64,000 nt of DNA. Source: Batrachochytrium dendrobatidis JAM81. Lineage: Eukaryota > Chytridiomycota > Chytridiomycetes > Rhizophydiales. A program made the position numbers and the translations under genes. Below, one piece after another: positions 11,281-23,496 of this stretch. Location of the stretch: assembly GCF_000203795.2 (NCBI RefSeq), contig NW_006281099.1, positions 1,414,690 through 1,478,689 of the forward strand, given 5' to 3'. The notes beneath the pieces were generated by a model, which was given only the letters and a program-made list of their open reading frames with translations, ran no database searches and was not told the origin of the DNA. Each line of letters opens with the position of its first letter. Within the stretch, counting starts at the first letter, position 1.

Positions 11281-12581
11281 TTAGTTGGTATCCATAGGAT
11301 CATCGTGGTTAATTGAATGTGTTTGGACGGTGCTGGTACATACGGCATCTCTATCTGCAGTATGGTCAGCATTGTCAGACACATCTGCGTCTTTGGCTGA
11401 ATTTGAGGGAAGCGTTGCGGATACAGGCATGTATGTTGTGGAAAAAGAATAGGCTAGCGGTCCTGGGATATGGCTTTGACCATCTGTAGGAGGGACACGG
11501 AATTCTGCAGGACTGGATAGGGGTGCAGGCGTATAGTAGGTATCTGGAGTGTAGGATGCTACCAAAAGCACTTTTTCCACTGCTCGGAGATACTTTTCCA
11601 ACGTTTTATGGTATAGTCGTGGGTGTATGATCAACTCGCAGAGTCTCTGGTATGTAAATGGTGCACTGGGTAACCCGATTAGAAAGTGGTTAGAATAGTG
11701 ATCAAGCGATACGTTTAAACATCGTGGCTACATATTCCTGCTGTATTTACAGCTGTATTCACGTAAAATAGAACATCAAGAGTGTCTAGAGTAAACAGCC
11801 AGTACCATAACATGATGGATGTCAGTTTTAGTAAATCCCACATCCTTGGTATCTGTCCAATCCCCAACTTATTTTCATCCAAGTCGAGCATTGGGTGATT
11901 GGCATGGAACAACGGCTGTAATCTTTGCTCTCTTGAACCAAACCGCGAATGTATGCGATTCTAGGATACAGGAGTGTGTACAGACTTGTATTGACAACAG
12001 TCAAACCCAACATCTGGACTGCAATGGATGAATTTGACAATACACAATGTATGGTGATGCCAAATGAAGAGAAAGAGCAGTTCAAACTATAGTTTGAATG
12101 TGTGCATCATACGATGAACATTGTGCAACATTTAATCATGGTCTATTCCAAAGCAAAAGGCAGTCAATGCAAGATACACATGTTCCATTTGTGTGAATAT
12201 GGTTGTAAAATTGTTGATCGCAAGCAGGAATAGTGGTTTATACAATTTGAAAACAAATGTAATAGACAACTGCACCTGGATAATGACTCGAGAGCTTCCA
12301 TGATTCTTTCTTCCATTTCAAAAATACTCGGAGTGCTTGCAGGATCTATTTGGTCTTCATGAATGCGATCTTGGATGACGGTGGTGACTTTGAATCGCAC
12401 CAATTCTCGAAGTAGCTCCCAAGAATGTCTAAGTATGGCAATAAGGTTGTGTTAGGGTATCTTGTCAGTATCAGTAAAGCACGCCAGAATTTAGCAGCAA
12501 TCATCCAGTCATATATAATGGAAAAAGTAGCACACTTGACAATTGCAGTATTGGCTCCGTGAAAAAATATATCATCCAAAT
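11281..12581 (-). CDS. PPP4R2: Protein phosphatase 4 regulatory subunit 2-like, N-terminal exon unresolved
   Basis: Regulatory subunit of the PP4 phosphatase complex (Psy4 in yeast), acting in DNA-damage recovery. Minus-strand exons 12536-12581, 12276-12428 and 11281-11665 join in phase. The product includes GANTAIVKHSWELLRELVRF, the helix EMEERIMEALESLSS, then APFTYQRLCELIIHPRLYHK and KYLRAVEKVLLVASY, matching the PPP4R2 core where animals have PFTIQRLCELL and FLRGVEKNVMVVS. The C-terminus is a low-complexity acidic/Ser tail. No start codon is in frame in the 12536-12581 exon, so at least one upstream exon is missing. Intron 11666-12275 contains a MITE-like element. Confidence 0.8.
11750..12205 (+). 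mobile_element. MITE-like element, copy D, inside an intron
   Basis: Starts CAGCTGTATTCACGTAAAATAG after TA and ends TTCCATTTGTGTGAATATGGTTG before TA. It lies in the 610-bp intron of the PPP4R2-like gene. Interior shared with copy E: AAATCCCACAT, GGTGATTGGCATGGA compared with GGATAATTGGCATGGA. Confidence 0.8.
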
Positions 12582-13133
12582 CTATTGATAAAAAGTATCA
12601 AATCAGTACCGATTTATAGATTGGAATATGGTCTGGTTAAACCATTCAATGATGTACAAATAATTCTTTCAGTATTGACCAGCACTAGCATTGCCAATGG
12701 TCGCTCAATAAAAGCAACTTCTCAAGTAGATTTTATATCGCTACCTGGTTTCCATTTTCTTTCAGATGACGGCTGCAGAACAAACTCTATCGACAGAATA
12801 GTGAATCAAATTAGCAGTTTAAACCTTGATACAATAGTTGTAGCCACGAATGGATTTAAATAGAGCGTAGATACCTTTGAGTAAAGAATCATGATTGTCA
12901 TTTGTTTCAGATGAACGTTCCTCTAGAATAGTGGTCATTGATCAACAATGGCTTCCCGCAGATAGAGTTGTAACAGAGTCAAGGATGAATCGACAACGCA
13001 ATCTGACGCAGAGTCGAGTCGAGTCAAAATGTGAAATCTGCAAATCACGTTTTAGCTGTAAATCATCCACGTGATGCTCTGTCAAATTACATTCTAATTT
13101 TAGTCATTGCGTTAACCCAAAGAAAAGCACTTT
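12582..13133. other. Ambiguous region between PPP4R2-like and NFU1
   Basis: Both strands hold protein-like open stretches. On plus, an ATG-less frame to 12863 could splice to about 12911-13075 (ends CEICKSRFSCKSS, then stop). On minus, a stretch around 12840-12920 (NDNHDSLLKGIYALFK) might belong to the missing PPP4R2 N-terminus. I cannot decide between them. A CACGTG lies at 13068-13073. Confidence 0.3.
13068..13073. promoter_or_regulatory. CACGTG motif upstream of NFU1
   Basis: The sequence ATCCACGTGATG lies about 60 bp upstream of the NFU1 start. Similar motifs precede DNAAF11, TSC2/RPL3 and GPI8/ORC2. Confidence 0.35.
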
Positions 13134-14183
13134 ATGATTGCCAGATACTCTCGAGGTAATGCGCTTGCTGCTAGATTAGGAACTGGCTCGTATTCTCTGC
13201 AATCTGCATGCAGGCCTGCATTACCGAGTCTTTGCTTTTCATCCAGACATGAAATCCTGTGTTTGAAATCATCAATGCACTGCATGGCTTCAAGACATTC
13301 TGGCCCATTGATCAAACTTGCTCAGCCTAATCCATTTAAACCCAAGTCTTCTTCCATGGTCCAATGTTAGTATCTGGTTTTCAGTTATTTGATTGTAATT
13401 TTTTGAATGCCTTTATTTATTCTCAATTCCGATCCATCAGCTATTATGCAATGTGACTAATCTGCCAGACCTGATTTATATCAATTCGACTCCAACAATA
13501 ATACCATGTTATTTGAATTAGATCGCACCATGTTTATTCAAACTGAATCCACACCCAATCTTGATTCTCTCAAGTTCAAACCTGGCAAACTTGTTCTCCC
13601 CGAAGGCACTACCAGCACTCGAGAGTTTATTTCTGCTCGTGAAGCAATGCAGTCCCCTCTAGCTTCAACCCTATTCCGTATCGATGGAGTTAAATCAGTT
13701 CTTTTTGGAAAAGATGTCATTACGGTCAACAAATCTCCCGATGTGGCTTGGTCCATTATCAAGCCAGATATTTTTGGCGCTATTATGGACTTTTATTCGT
13801 CGGGAGTGCCGCTCTTTAAAGTTGCATTTGAAGGTCCAACTGATACCATGATCCTGCCTGAAGACTCGGAGACGGTCGCTATGATTAAAGAGCTGTTGGA
13901 TACACGTATTCGTCCAACCATTCAAGAAGATGGTGGGGACATTGAGTATATGGGCTTTGTAAATGGTGCCGTAAGACTAAAGTTGAGAGGTGCATGCCGA
14001 ACATGTGATTCGTCTGTCGTGACTCTGAAAAATGGAATTGAAAATATGTTGATGCACTATATCCCAGAAGTAACTGCTGTGGAACAGGTACTGGATGACT
14101 TGGAAATAGAGTCGAATAAGGAATTTTCAATGCTAGAACAGTCGTTGAAGAACCAACAGCATATTCGCGTGAAATCTCCTTGA
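13134..14183 (+). CDS. NFU1: NFU1 mitochondrial iron-sulfur scaffold
   Basis: Two exons, 13134-13365 and 13522-14183, join in phase to 297 residues. NFU1 passes [4Fe-4S] clusters to targets such as lipoyl synthase in the mitochondrial matrix. Exon 1 encodes an Arg/Ser-rich presumed targeting sequence ([16 protein letters not shown]). Exon 2 opens with [13 protein letters not shown], the start of the Nfu N-terminal domain. The C-terminal NifU-like domain carries [13 protein letters not shown] and the cluster-binding CxxC in GACRTCDSS. The C-terminal 40 residues are a variable tail. The ATG at 13134 is the only start giving a presequence. Confidence 0.95.
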
Positions 14184-14353
14184 TTGTAGAAACAATCAAT
14201 CTCGAAACTCGAGGACTTGACCTCTTTTTTTCCAAACCAAAAGTAATAAGAATTCAGTAGTAAGCATTTTATCATTCAAAATTCGTACAAGTGATATTCA
14301 ATCATGATACAGCTCAACCATTTTATGAATCTCGAGAATAAACACATCTTTAT

Positions 14354-17300
14354 TCATTGCATATACTTGGTAAAATCTAAACTATCTTGCAAAGTTGTCA
14401 ATGTACTCGGTGGAAGTGGAGAATCTCCCTTTACTGCACTTCCACTTCCATCCAATCGCTCCCGAATTCGTTTTACTTGTCGTAGTCGCTCTCGTGCATT
14501 TGAAGCATATCCAGTAGAATGCTCCTTTTGTGCATAGATTTGTGAAAACATATTGGCATGTACAGCAAGTTGCCTCACATACGCAGCCAACGATCCACCT
14601 GTAACGATTTTAGGAACTTGTGCAACTTGTCCAGGATCAGGTAGATCTGATCGAATCAGAATGGATACACGGAAAAGGGAAGTGTAAAATTTGCTCATGC
14701 CAGTACGATGACTATTGTCCTGATTCGTATTGGCCACGTCGGTAAAGTTTCCTATGCTGTCTCGCAAACCAGCACCTTGAATTGGATCATGTCTCGAATC
14801 AGGTATAGGCGATGTGATTGGTGTGGTGGTTTGTGACTGCCCTTCTGTAGATATTGAGCCTCCCGTATTCCCTGTATTTTTACTGTGACGGCCTTGACGC
14901 CGATCGCTAGACAAGGCAGATGTGAACAATGTCTCGTTTGAAAAGTATGCCCCAGGTGCAATTGCGTTCTCTGAAAACGATAAACTAAGTGGCTCAACAA
15001 CAACATAAAAGTAATTAAACTGTCCAGGAATCGTATCTTGCTTGTATATACCGCCCTCGTTCCATACAATAGATACAAAGTCGTTGCCAATGTGACGCTT
15101 TTTGCCGGTGCATGTTGGATCATAGTCTCGATTGGGCATAAGTGTAGTAACATGGTAAATGACTTGAGCAAGGCGCTGATCATCTGCAGAGCACAATCCA
15201 AATTCTCCATCAAGTGTATCTGAAGAAATATCCAGCCCACCAACATAAACATCACGGCACCCAGCAAGACGAAATAATCTTCCGAGCAAATGCAAAAAGT
15301 AAGTGTATGTTCGCGATCCATACGTATTGGAAAGAATCTCTACTTCAGTCGACTGTCCAGGTGCAACGTACACAATACCAATCTTGTGCAGCTCAATGAC
15401 AGGTGTACGATCGAGAACAGCAATAGCACGATTGATGGCATCCGTATCTGGCAGTGGTCGTAACGCATCCTGAGACACTTGGTTTGATGGGTAGGGGAAA
15501 AACAGCATGGGAATAAATCCAGGCTCTATAGGTTGTTGTTCCTCACGCATTGATACAGAAGCTGTAGCAGAGTCAATTGGTGCTACAGTAGGAAGTTCAA
15601 AAAGTGGACTAGACGTCATCCGAGATGTACTCAGGGTTTTACGAGCAATAGAAATCGATCGCGTACGCCGAATTCTCGATAGTGGTGTCACATCGTTGTT
15701 TATATCCAAGGGCTGTTCTGAAGCAGTATCCGACTCGTTAAGTAGCCATTTGGGATCCATTTTAGGCATAGTTAATGGTGTAATCGACGTCCCTTTTGTA
15801 GAGCCTGTCGAAGCAGAGCGAGAATGTGCATATTCTAATCGAGCTAGTAAAGACACGCAGCAAATATATATCAGATTAGAATATTATAAACAAGACAGCA
15901 ATGCTCAAACCAATAGTTTACCATTTGTCGCTATAGGATTTGTGACCATCTCTAACGATGGTAGTGTAACCAGAGGTGACAAAGAAAAAGTTTGCGCAAG
16001 CCAATCAGACTGTCCAGAGCTATTGATTTTCTGTGTTGCATTGTCAAGATGTATCCAAAGCGATACAACTCCAGAAGGACGGCGAACAATAAGTTCTGTC
16101 CAGCCGGTTTCCTTGGCAACCACAATGGATAGCAGTGCATTCCCTTGGATCCATGATCGCGTCGCTAGTTTATTTCCAGTCAAAGAAGCAGTAGTCATAC
16201 GATTCGATGCCGCATTGTTAGGCTTGGGCCAACAATCCACATATGTGTTTTGTGCCATCATTTCCAACACAAGCTCAACATGCTCGTTGAGTTGCAGTGG
16301 AGCGGGTCCCATTCCTGCTGCTTGACCCGTTGTGGCAAGCAAACCAGCAGAAGTAGCAGATTGCGGCATATTTGACGTAGCGACAAGATTATGAATAATG
16401 AATGGAACAAATTTGCGACGTTCTCCAAGTTTTAAACTCATAAACCACAGAGACATGACATGAAAAGCAAGCTCAGTAATGTAACTAGATACAGAGGAGT
16501 CTCCACTACCCAAGTTACTATTGAACAAACGAATATACTGGATTGAAACGCCAAACACGCGACGGTAGTCGGCTTCGGTGAAATTGATATACAATTCAGG
16601 AACACGAGCAAGAGCAGAGAGGAATTCCAAATTAGGAATAGACAGCGCCTGTGACGTAGTCTGTGATATTTTCATTAGAATAGAGGGCAGATGTTTAGTA
16701 ATGCTCATGGGCATCTCAAATAGTGCCAACGAGAGTGCCTGGATGCAAAACTTGGCGTTTGTAGGCCATCGATTAAGAGTCAGCTGAAACACCGATACAA
16801 GCTCATCCTGTTGTAATTTAGTGAACAAAAACCGAAAGCCAAATAAAAGCACAAGCAATTTAAAAAATGAGAGATAAATGTCTGCTTTGCGAATTTCTTG
16901 TGGAATAGCTGAAATAGACACGGCGACACGCTCTGTAATAATAATATCACAAAGTAGTGCTCGAAGTTGCCTCATTTGCAAGTGGGCATCTTGCCAAAGA
17001 AGATGGTTTTGTATCTGCAATGTGATATTAACAAGAGTTTCATGCAAAATGCTGTATTGAGTTTCCAGTTTGAAAATAGTCATCACCGCCTCCAGGTATT
17101 CTCCAATAGGCAAAACATCGTGGCGTAACATATGTGAAAAATTAAAAGTATCAGTATGTGCAGTTCCACTTGGTAATGATGAGGTTGGTGAAATAGTGTT
17201 AGTTGACGCTGCGGCAGTTCCAGCTGTAGTCGCCGTGGCTGGTGATATCAAAAAAGATGGCATTGAAGTATTGGTAGATAGTACTGGCCGAGATGTGGAA

Positions 17301-19675
17301 GCAGGTGTATCGTCAGTAACCAAAGTGACTGCAATGGCCGAGGCGTATAGTCGTTGTGAATGCACTCTTTTGGTCGAGTCTGCGCAATCGTCTACATGTT
17401 TATCCATGTCTAACAAAAGACTATATGATATTCCGTAATGATCATCAGCGCGAAATGATCCAAGAAAACGACATGCTACAAGGCGTGATGATTCAGGTAC
17501 TACTTTGTCCCATTTAGACAGATTTACAATCCAGCGAAATACTATAGTGGGAGCATTTTCAGGGAGTTGTTGACCAGGACGTTGAACTATTAAATGAAAT
17601 AGCGATATTAATGAGTACATGCCGTGAACCGAGCTGGTAGAGTCTAAGCCAGCAGGCTTAAACGAGGATTGCGCCAAATCCAGTATTGATCCTACAGTAG
17701 ACTGATATTTGGATTGAGTTTCCATAAACAAGTCAGATACTCGTGATTCTGGAGAAGCAGTGATATTGGCGATTCGTCTCAAAAACGTATCCATCAGCTG
17801 TTCCAGCTCGCACAGGTCTGCATCTACACATAGTTCAAGAATCCATTCCGCCACTGGCCGAACAACATCAAGCATTGTGTCTGTGCAGAAATTCACGAGA
17901 ATGCGATCTACAAGAAGATTTACATGTTGGTAAAAAACAGAGTCTTCATCTTCCTGAATAGACCATGTTCCATAAAGTTTTACAAATAGCGAAAAGGTTT
18001 TGGTTCGTATCTCGGGCCAACTCTCATCAGAGATGGATGGAGGGGGCTGTTTGGGAAAGTATAGCGTGTCCATCAAACGTATGATGGTCACAGCGTATTC
18101 AGGAAGATCAAGCAGATACTTCAACGTCAAGGGAATTTGTTCAAGCAAAAACAAACACTTTTCCGATGAAAGCTGACTCGATTGGGCAATCAAAGACCGA
18201 ATCAGAGTGGATTGTGCAAATAAAGACAGCTTAGAAAAGAATACAAATTGCAAACGGTCTTCAAGTTGTGAATGAAGTTGACGTAATGTTGATATAGGAG
18301 CACTATCATCTGGTGTCGTGTCGGATAGTGAATGGGAGGTCCAGATAAACCCAGACGCGGCGTGAATATCAACCAAGATTTCCCATTCTAGAACAGAGAA
18401 ATGAGACTGCTGTATATTTAGAAATAAGACAATTGCCAAAAGTGCATGCGATGCCAAGATGGTGAGCTGGTGCTTGAGTGGAAATGCAAGATGAGAAAGA
18501 ATAAACGAGTTAGGAAATAGAGAGTCTAAAAAGGCGGGCGTAGTAGTGGTGGATGTTAATGCCATGGCATTCTCAAACAACCGCTGAAATAAAGAAATAC
18601 TGCCAAGAACAATTGTAATCCAGACAGTGTCGTCATGATCGTCACCCAAAGAGCTAGATTGTGGAGAAAGTTGCATTGCTTCGAATAGTTCAGCAGTAGC
18701 TCCAGCAGAGTGATGAGAATGCTGGACATTGTTAAAGATGGCCCAAGCCTGTTCGTCCAGATCTGGATGTTGAGCAGCAAAACACAGACTCTTGATCATT
18801 GGACGCATAAAAACAAGCGGAATCGAGCCATATCTTACCAATGCATCCAAACAATTCAGACACTGTATTTTTGTAGGAACGTTTACTATAGGTACCTGAA
18901 TGAGGCGAGTAATATGTGTCAGCAACTGAGCCAAGATATCGCTACGCAGATGAATGGACGAGAATTTTATAACTTTTGATATAAACACCAATAGCTTATC
19001 CAGTTGGACAAAATCAGGAGTTAATAAGGGTGAATCGGATGTATTGCCAAGTTTGTTGAGCGCAGAAATACCACACTCTAGTGTTTGAGCAGAAGCCAGC
19101 AACAGCGGACCCAATTCATGTTCAATATGGCGCAAATCTCGGCCATCTTTAGTCAGCACACACAATATAGTAAGTCGTGGATCAATGCTGGCGGGATCTG
19201 TAGAAATAGGAGCAAAAGGCTCAATCTCTGCAATTGCATTAAAGAAAGACAGTCTCAGCAAGTCACAGGCTTCAAAGTGGGTCTCTAGCATGGCCACCAT
19301 GACCTGCATTGCAGGCATCATCAATGGCTTGATGGCCAGACATGGGTGAACTTTGTTCCAAATTTCGGATAGCATGGACGCAACATCAAAAGTACAAATA
19401 TATTGTTGTAGTTGGACCAAAGCTGTTTCTTTCTGAAGGTTTGTAGTAATAGTTTGAGGTGTGGAATGAGTATTATCCAGACAGGCCAAGATAGAAGCCA
19501 AATCCAGATGTGGAGCAGTGTGTTTTAATGCAAGATTGGAAGCTCTAGCTGGGCCAGTTGAGGTTTCTAAAGACAATGAATCGGTAGATAAGAGTTGTTC
19601 TGTAGTATTTGTATCAGAAGCCAAACTGCCCTTTCTAGAAAAGGTGGTTTTAAGTCGTTCCAAAGTGCCAGTCAT
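14354..19675 (-). CDS. TSC2: Tuberin / TSC2, Rheb GTPase-activating protein
   Basis: Two exons on the minus strand, 15922-19675 and 14354-15843, joined in phase across a 78-bp intron (1747 residues). TSC2 with TSC1 restrains TORC1 by stimulating Rheb GTP hydrolysis. The first 1250 residues are a helical-repeat tuberin region with few motifs. The C-terminal Rap-GAP domain has VAPGQSTEVEILSNTYGS, FLHLLGRLF, DGEFGLC, and KKRHIGNDFVSIVWNE, whose Asn is the catalytic asparagine thumb, near residue 1500. The domain closes with FRVSILIRSDLPDPGQVA. The chosen ATG (MTGTLERLKTTFSRKGS) is the first in frame; the frame further upstream has no ATG. Convergent with NFU1, divergent from RPL3. Confidence 0.92.
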
Positions 19676-19740
19676 TGCATTGTCAAATGGTAAGTCTAAT
19701 ACAAAATCAAACGAAATGTTCAACACTTTGATAATCGTAT

Positions 19741-19860
19741 TTGAATTGACTCTCAGATTCACTCCTTGAATTCACTTTAAATTCACTCCTTGAATTCACT
19801 CTAAATTCACTAAACTTATTCTTGAATTGACTTTCAGATTCGCTTTTTGAACTCTTTGAA
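19741..19860. repeat. Imperfect ~24-bp tandem repeat
   Basis: At least four copies of TTGAATTCACTCTAAATTCACT-like units, at about 19741, 19766, 19790 and 19822, plus a degenerate fifth. It lies between the TSC2 start and the paired CACGTG motif. Confidence 0.75.
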
Positions 19861-19882
19861 TTCATTTTTACAGCAGCTTAAT

Positions 19883-19915
19883 TTACACGTGACTAGGATT
19901 CAAAATCACGTGTAA
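19883..19915. promoter_or_regulatory. Paired inverted CACGTG element between TSC2 and RPL3
   Basis: TTACACGTGA at 19883-19892 and its perfect reverse complement TCACGTGTAA at 19906-19915 are separated by 13 bp. It is 58 bp upstream of the RPL3 ATG and about 210 bp from the TSC2 start. Such sites suit bHLH dimers; the shared control of both genes is inference. Confidence 0.55.
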
Positions 19916-19972
19916 TTTTATGCTACAAACCAACACGCAAACTAACTCCAGTTTCCTGCACTTTTGTCAAAG

Positions 19973-21314
19973 ATGGTAAGGCTGGACTTGTTCATCCATC
20001 CACTGTGTGCATGCCTGATGAGAACCATCCAACTAACATGCTTCATCCATTGATCATCCATCTATAGTCTCACTGTAAGTTTGAACATCCTCGCCACGGT
20101 TCGCTTGGTTTCCTTCCCCGTAAGCGTGCACGTCGTCATCGTGGAAAGTGCAAGTCTTTCCCCCGTGACGATGCCAAGAAGCCCGTTCATCTTACTGCTT
20201 TCCTTGGATACAAGGCTGGAATGACCCATATTGTTCGTGATCTTGACCGTCCTGGAGCAAGTATGTCTCTTGCATTGTTGTTGTGATTGTATTCATACTA
20301 ATGGCTTATTGTGAAAAAAAATCGTAAATTTCAACAGAGATGCACAAGAAAGAGATTGTCGAGGCTGTCTCTGTCATTGAGGCTCCACCCATGGTTGTTG
20401 TTGGTGTTGTCGGCTATGTTGAAACCCCTCGTGGTCTTCGCTCCCTCACTACCGTTTGGGCCGAGCATCTTTCTGAGGAAGTTCGTCGTCGATTCTACAA
20501 GAACTGGTACAAGTCCAAGAGGAAGGCATTTACCAAGTACGCCAAAAAGTACACCGAGGCAGATGCCAAGCCCATCGAGTCTCAGCTTCAGCGTATTCAA
20601 AAATACTGCCAGGTTGTTCGTGTCATTTGCCACACTCAGATCCAAAAAGTCAGACTTGGAACCAAAAAGGCTCACGTTATGGAGATTCAATTGAACGGTG
20701 GATCTGTTGCCGACAAGGTTGCTTGGGCCAAGGATCATTTCGAGAAAACCGTCGAGCTTTCTTCCATCTTTGAACAGGATGAGATGATTGACATTATTGG
20801 TATCACCAAGGGTCACGGTTTCGAGGGTGTTGTTGCTCGTTGGGGTGTCAAGAAGCTTCCTCGCAAGACTCATAAGGGTCTCCGTAAGGTTGCTTGCATT
20901 GGTGCATGGCATCCATCTCGTGTCCAGTTTGCTGTTCCTCGCGCTGGTCAAGACGGTTATCATCATCGTACAGAAATGAACAAAAAGGTCTACCGTGTTG
21001 GAAAGGCTGGTGACAAAAACTCTGCTTCAACCGAGTTTGATCTTACCACCAAGGATATCACTCCTATGGGTGGTTTCCCTCACTACGGTATGATCAACGA
21101 GGATTGGCTCATGATCAAGGGTTCATGTCCCGGTGTCCGTAAGCGAGTCGTTACTCTCCGAAAATCTCTTCTTGTTCACACCAAGCGTTCTGCTCTTGAA
21201 AAGGTTTCTCTCAAGTTTATTGACACTTCCTCCAAGTTCGGTCATGGTCGTTTCCAGACTTCCCAGGAGAAATCTTCTCACTATGGCGTTCTTAAGAACG
21301 ACTTGCTCAAATAA
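19973..21314 (+). CDS. RPL3: 60S ribosomal protein L3 (uL3)
   Basis: uL3 is a core large-subunit protein near the peptidyl transferase centre. Exons 19973-19975 (ATG only), 20068-20260 and 20338-21314 give 390 residues. The protein reads [20 protein letters not shown] at the start, then [20 protein letters not shown] and [15 protein letters not shown]. The conserved loop has [20 protein letters not shown], and the end is [13 protein letters not shown]. Codon use is visibly more C-rich at third positions than in neighbours, as expected for a highly expressed gene. The first intron splits directly after the start codon. Confidence 0.97.
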
Positions 21315-21366
21315 ACTGCAACTTGAAATGAATTTTTCTATCATAGTATTTTCAAAACTTTATTTT

Positions 21367-22960
21367 TTACTCGGAACTGTTGGTTTTGGGCTGACTAGTA
21401 GCTGCATCTGGATCGGATTGCAGTGGAGTGATACTCTCCATCTGAATCGATGTTTGTTGAACCGGTGCTTCTATATTCTGCAATCTCTGGTCTAGCGTCC
21501 GCAATGCCAATGCACTATATTTAAATATTACATGCAATAACAGTTTACTAAATATACTTTGCAGCCAAACCCAGATCTGACTTCTTACCGCCTTCGCTCA
21601 GCATCTGCACCATCCGAACCTGCAGGCAACCGTTGTGGTGTATTGTCCATACCACCAATCACCGGTCTAGCAGGCAGTGGTGGAAGTAAGTGGTACTTGA
21701 CCATAAACCGATACGTTATAGTAGAAATGGGTTTAAGAACTGAACTGAAACCATTGCAAACCAGAATTCAATAAATCATTTGGTATCTTGCCAAACATAC
21801 ACTCCATCTGTAAATAAAAGGCTTACTGAAATGCATCTGGAAAGAAACTAGCAAAGGAAAATGTTTCGCTGCGATCGCCACGAATCCCGTCCTGAACCTT
21901 GTAGAATCGAATATAGATCCACGATGCAATCATGCCAAACGTTTCAATATACAATGCCACATGGATAAACCCAATAGCGTATAGAATAAAATGTGCTATA
22001 AAAATCATGGATGGAAGATGCTACTCAATTCAATAAGTCTCAATAATAGTCACATCTAATAGATTTAGAACAAAAGTAAATGGAAAGTTGAAAGTCGGCA
22101 TTCAACCAACCTTACCTTTACTCGAATATGCACCAATTTGAATACTGATATGCTATGCTCTGGAACTGCTTGTTTGAATGCAACTACAAATCCACATAAA
22201 AGTCCGCCAAGACCATTTGCTTGAACACCAAATCTATACAATTAAATTTTGAAAAAGTAAACCAAAGATACTTTTGTAATGGTAATGCCAGCCATCAACA
22301 TACAGATACTGAAGATCCAAGGAGGCCGCATAGGTGAGATACAATGCAAGAGTTGTAGCCGTGTACGTGCATAGTGTAACCACAATAATGTATTTTACGA
22401 GTTCTCTGTTAAAGTTGATAAAATAGTGATTGATAAGCTGGCTGAATTCAATCAATTAAAATAATGCAGTCATTTACAACTCGGATTGTTATGCTCGACA
22501 TGATCAAACTGATCCCTTTGTCAATTTATACTTGCCTTGTTCCCCAATTGTTTTCAAAATACCTGCTCATAAATAGTAACGATGGGATATTGATGAGCAA
22601 CTAACTCATGCATAGTTAAAAATCAGTACTGTAATTTATGCACATACTATCCAACAACCTTTATGAAATAGGCTATTTCATGATCACCTATTTTTAAGAA
22701 TCGTATACATTATTGGATACCAAAGACTTACAAATACAATTCGAGATTCGGTGAAGCCAGCTGTCAGCAGTGTCCAAGGTCGAAACAAAACATAACTGGG
22801 CACAACAGTCAACAAAGGCTTGACACCACCCAATGCATCTGGACTAGACAAATCAGTTTCCAATGGTGGTAACAAGACCAACAATCCAGACAGAACAAGT
22901 GTAAGAAATGCCACAGCTTTAGTAGCTATTGGATATTCCTAAACATTACGACTCCTGTCA
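21367..22960 (-). CDS. TMEM115-like Golgi membrane protein (rhomboid-like fold)
   Basis: TMEM115 is a multi-pass Golgi protein implicated in retrograde traffic. Recognisable minus-strand pieces in order: KAVAFLTLVLSGLLVLLPP, VPSYVLFRPWTLLTAGFTES, a 65-bp exon 22536-22600 (LLINIPSLLFMSRYFENNWG), ELVKYIIVV to LTYAASLDLQYLY (exon upper end 22405), GLGGLLCGFVVAFKQ, then SWIYIRFYK and FSFASFFPDAFQ, and a tail with ADAERRR ending at stop 21367-21369. These align in order with human TMEM115 (SWVYLRFYQ, FAFATFFPE). Intron 22406-22535 starts GCAAGT and must be a GC-AG intron to keep phase. The first exon and the exact join near 22250 are unresolved. It converges with RPL3, 52 bp apart. Confidence 0.78.
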
Positions 22961-23496
22961 GTACTTGATGTAAAATCGATTGACTGGATCTTGGAATGGC
23001 TCAGTACAAATGCAAGCCGTCTTTAAAAGAATGATACAGTCCGACACAATGGATTTCTTTCAACATGGTTTCAATAACTAAAATATAAACTAGCACAGTC
23101 CACTGACCAGTACGGATAGAAAGCGCATTTGTGTTGAATGTCAATAGTGCGAAAAGTTGGTTTGGATATTAGTTACATCTTGAATTCTATCCTCAGATCT
23201 AAACCGGATTTACAGTTGGAAATACTACTAACATATATTTCCCGTTATTTCTGGCTGAATGGCAATGCCATCACTCAATATTACAAATGCATTTACCAGA
23301 CATTGGACTGAATAAGCTCATGATTTCTCATTCTTTTAATATCAACTCAACTTGCAAGCTTGTTTATTTTTCTAATCAATAGTGACTTTAAAAGATATCT
23401 ATGCAGTCATAATGGAGCAATAAAATGCTAAAATCTCCATTCAATCAATGGATTTTAACTCTGGCTAAATGTTTTCAACTTTATGTAGTTGGGCAA
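22961..23496. other. Intergenic spacer
   Basis: AT-rich; it likely holds the first exon and promoter of the TMEM115-like gene and the 3' end of nothing else I can recognise. No RNA gene or repeat seen. Confidence 0.4.

Noticed and set aside
14752..15321. Second minus-strand frame overlapping TSC2
   Set aside because: It lies inside the Rap-GAP coding exon in another frame and has no family motif.
20331..20966. Long minus-strand open frame over RPL3
   Set aside because: A mirror of the codon-biased RPL3 gene; no motif of its own.
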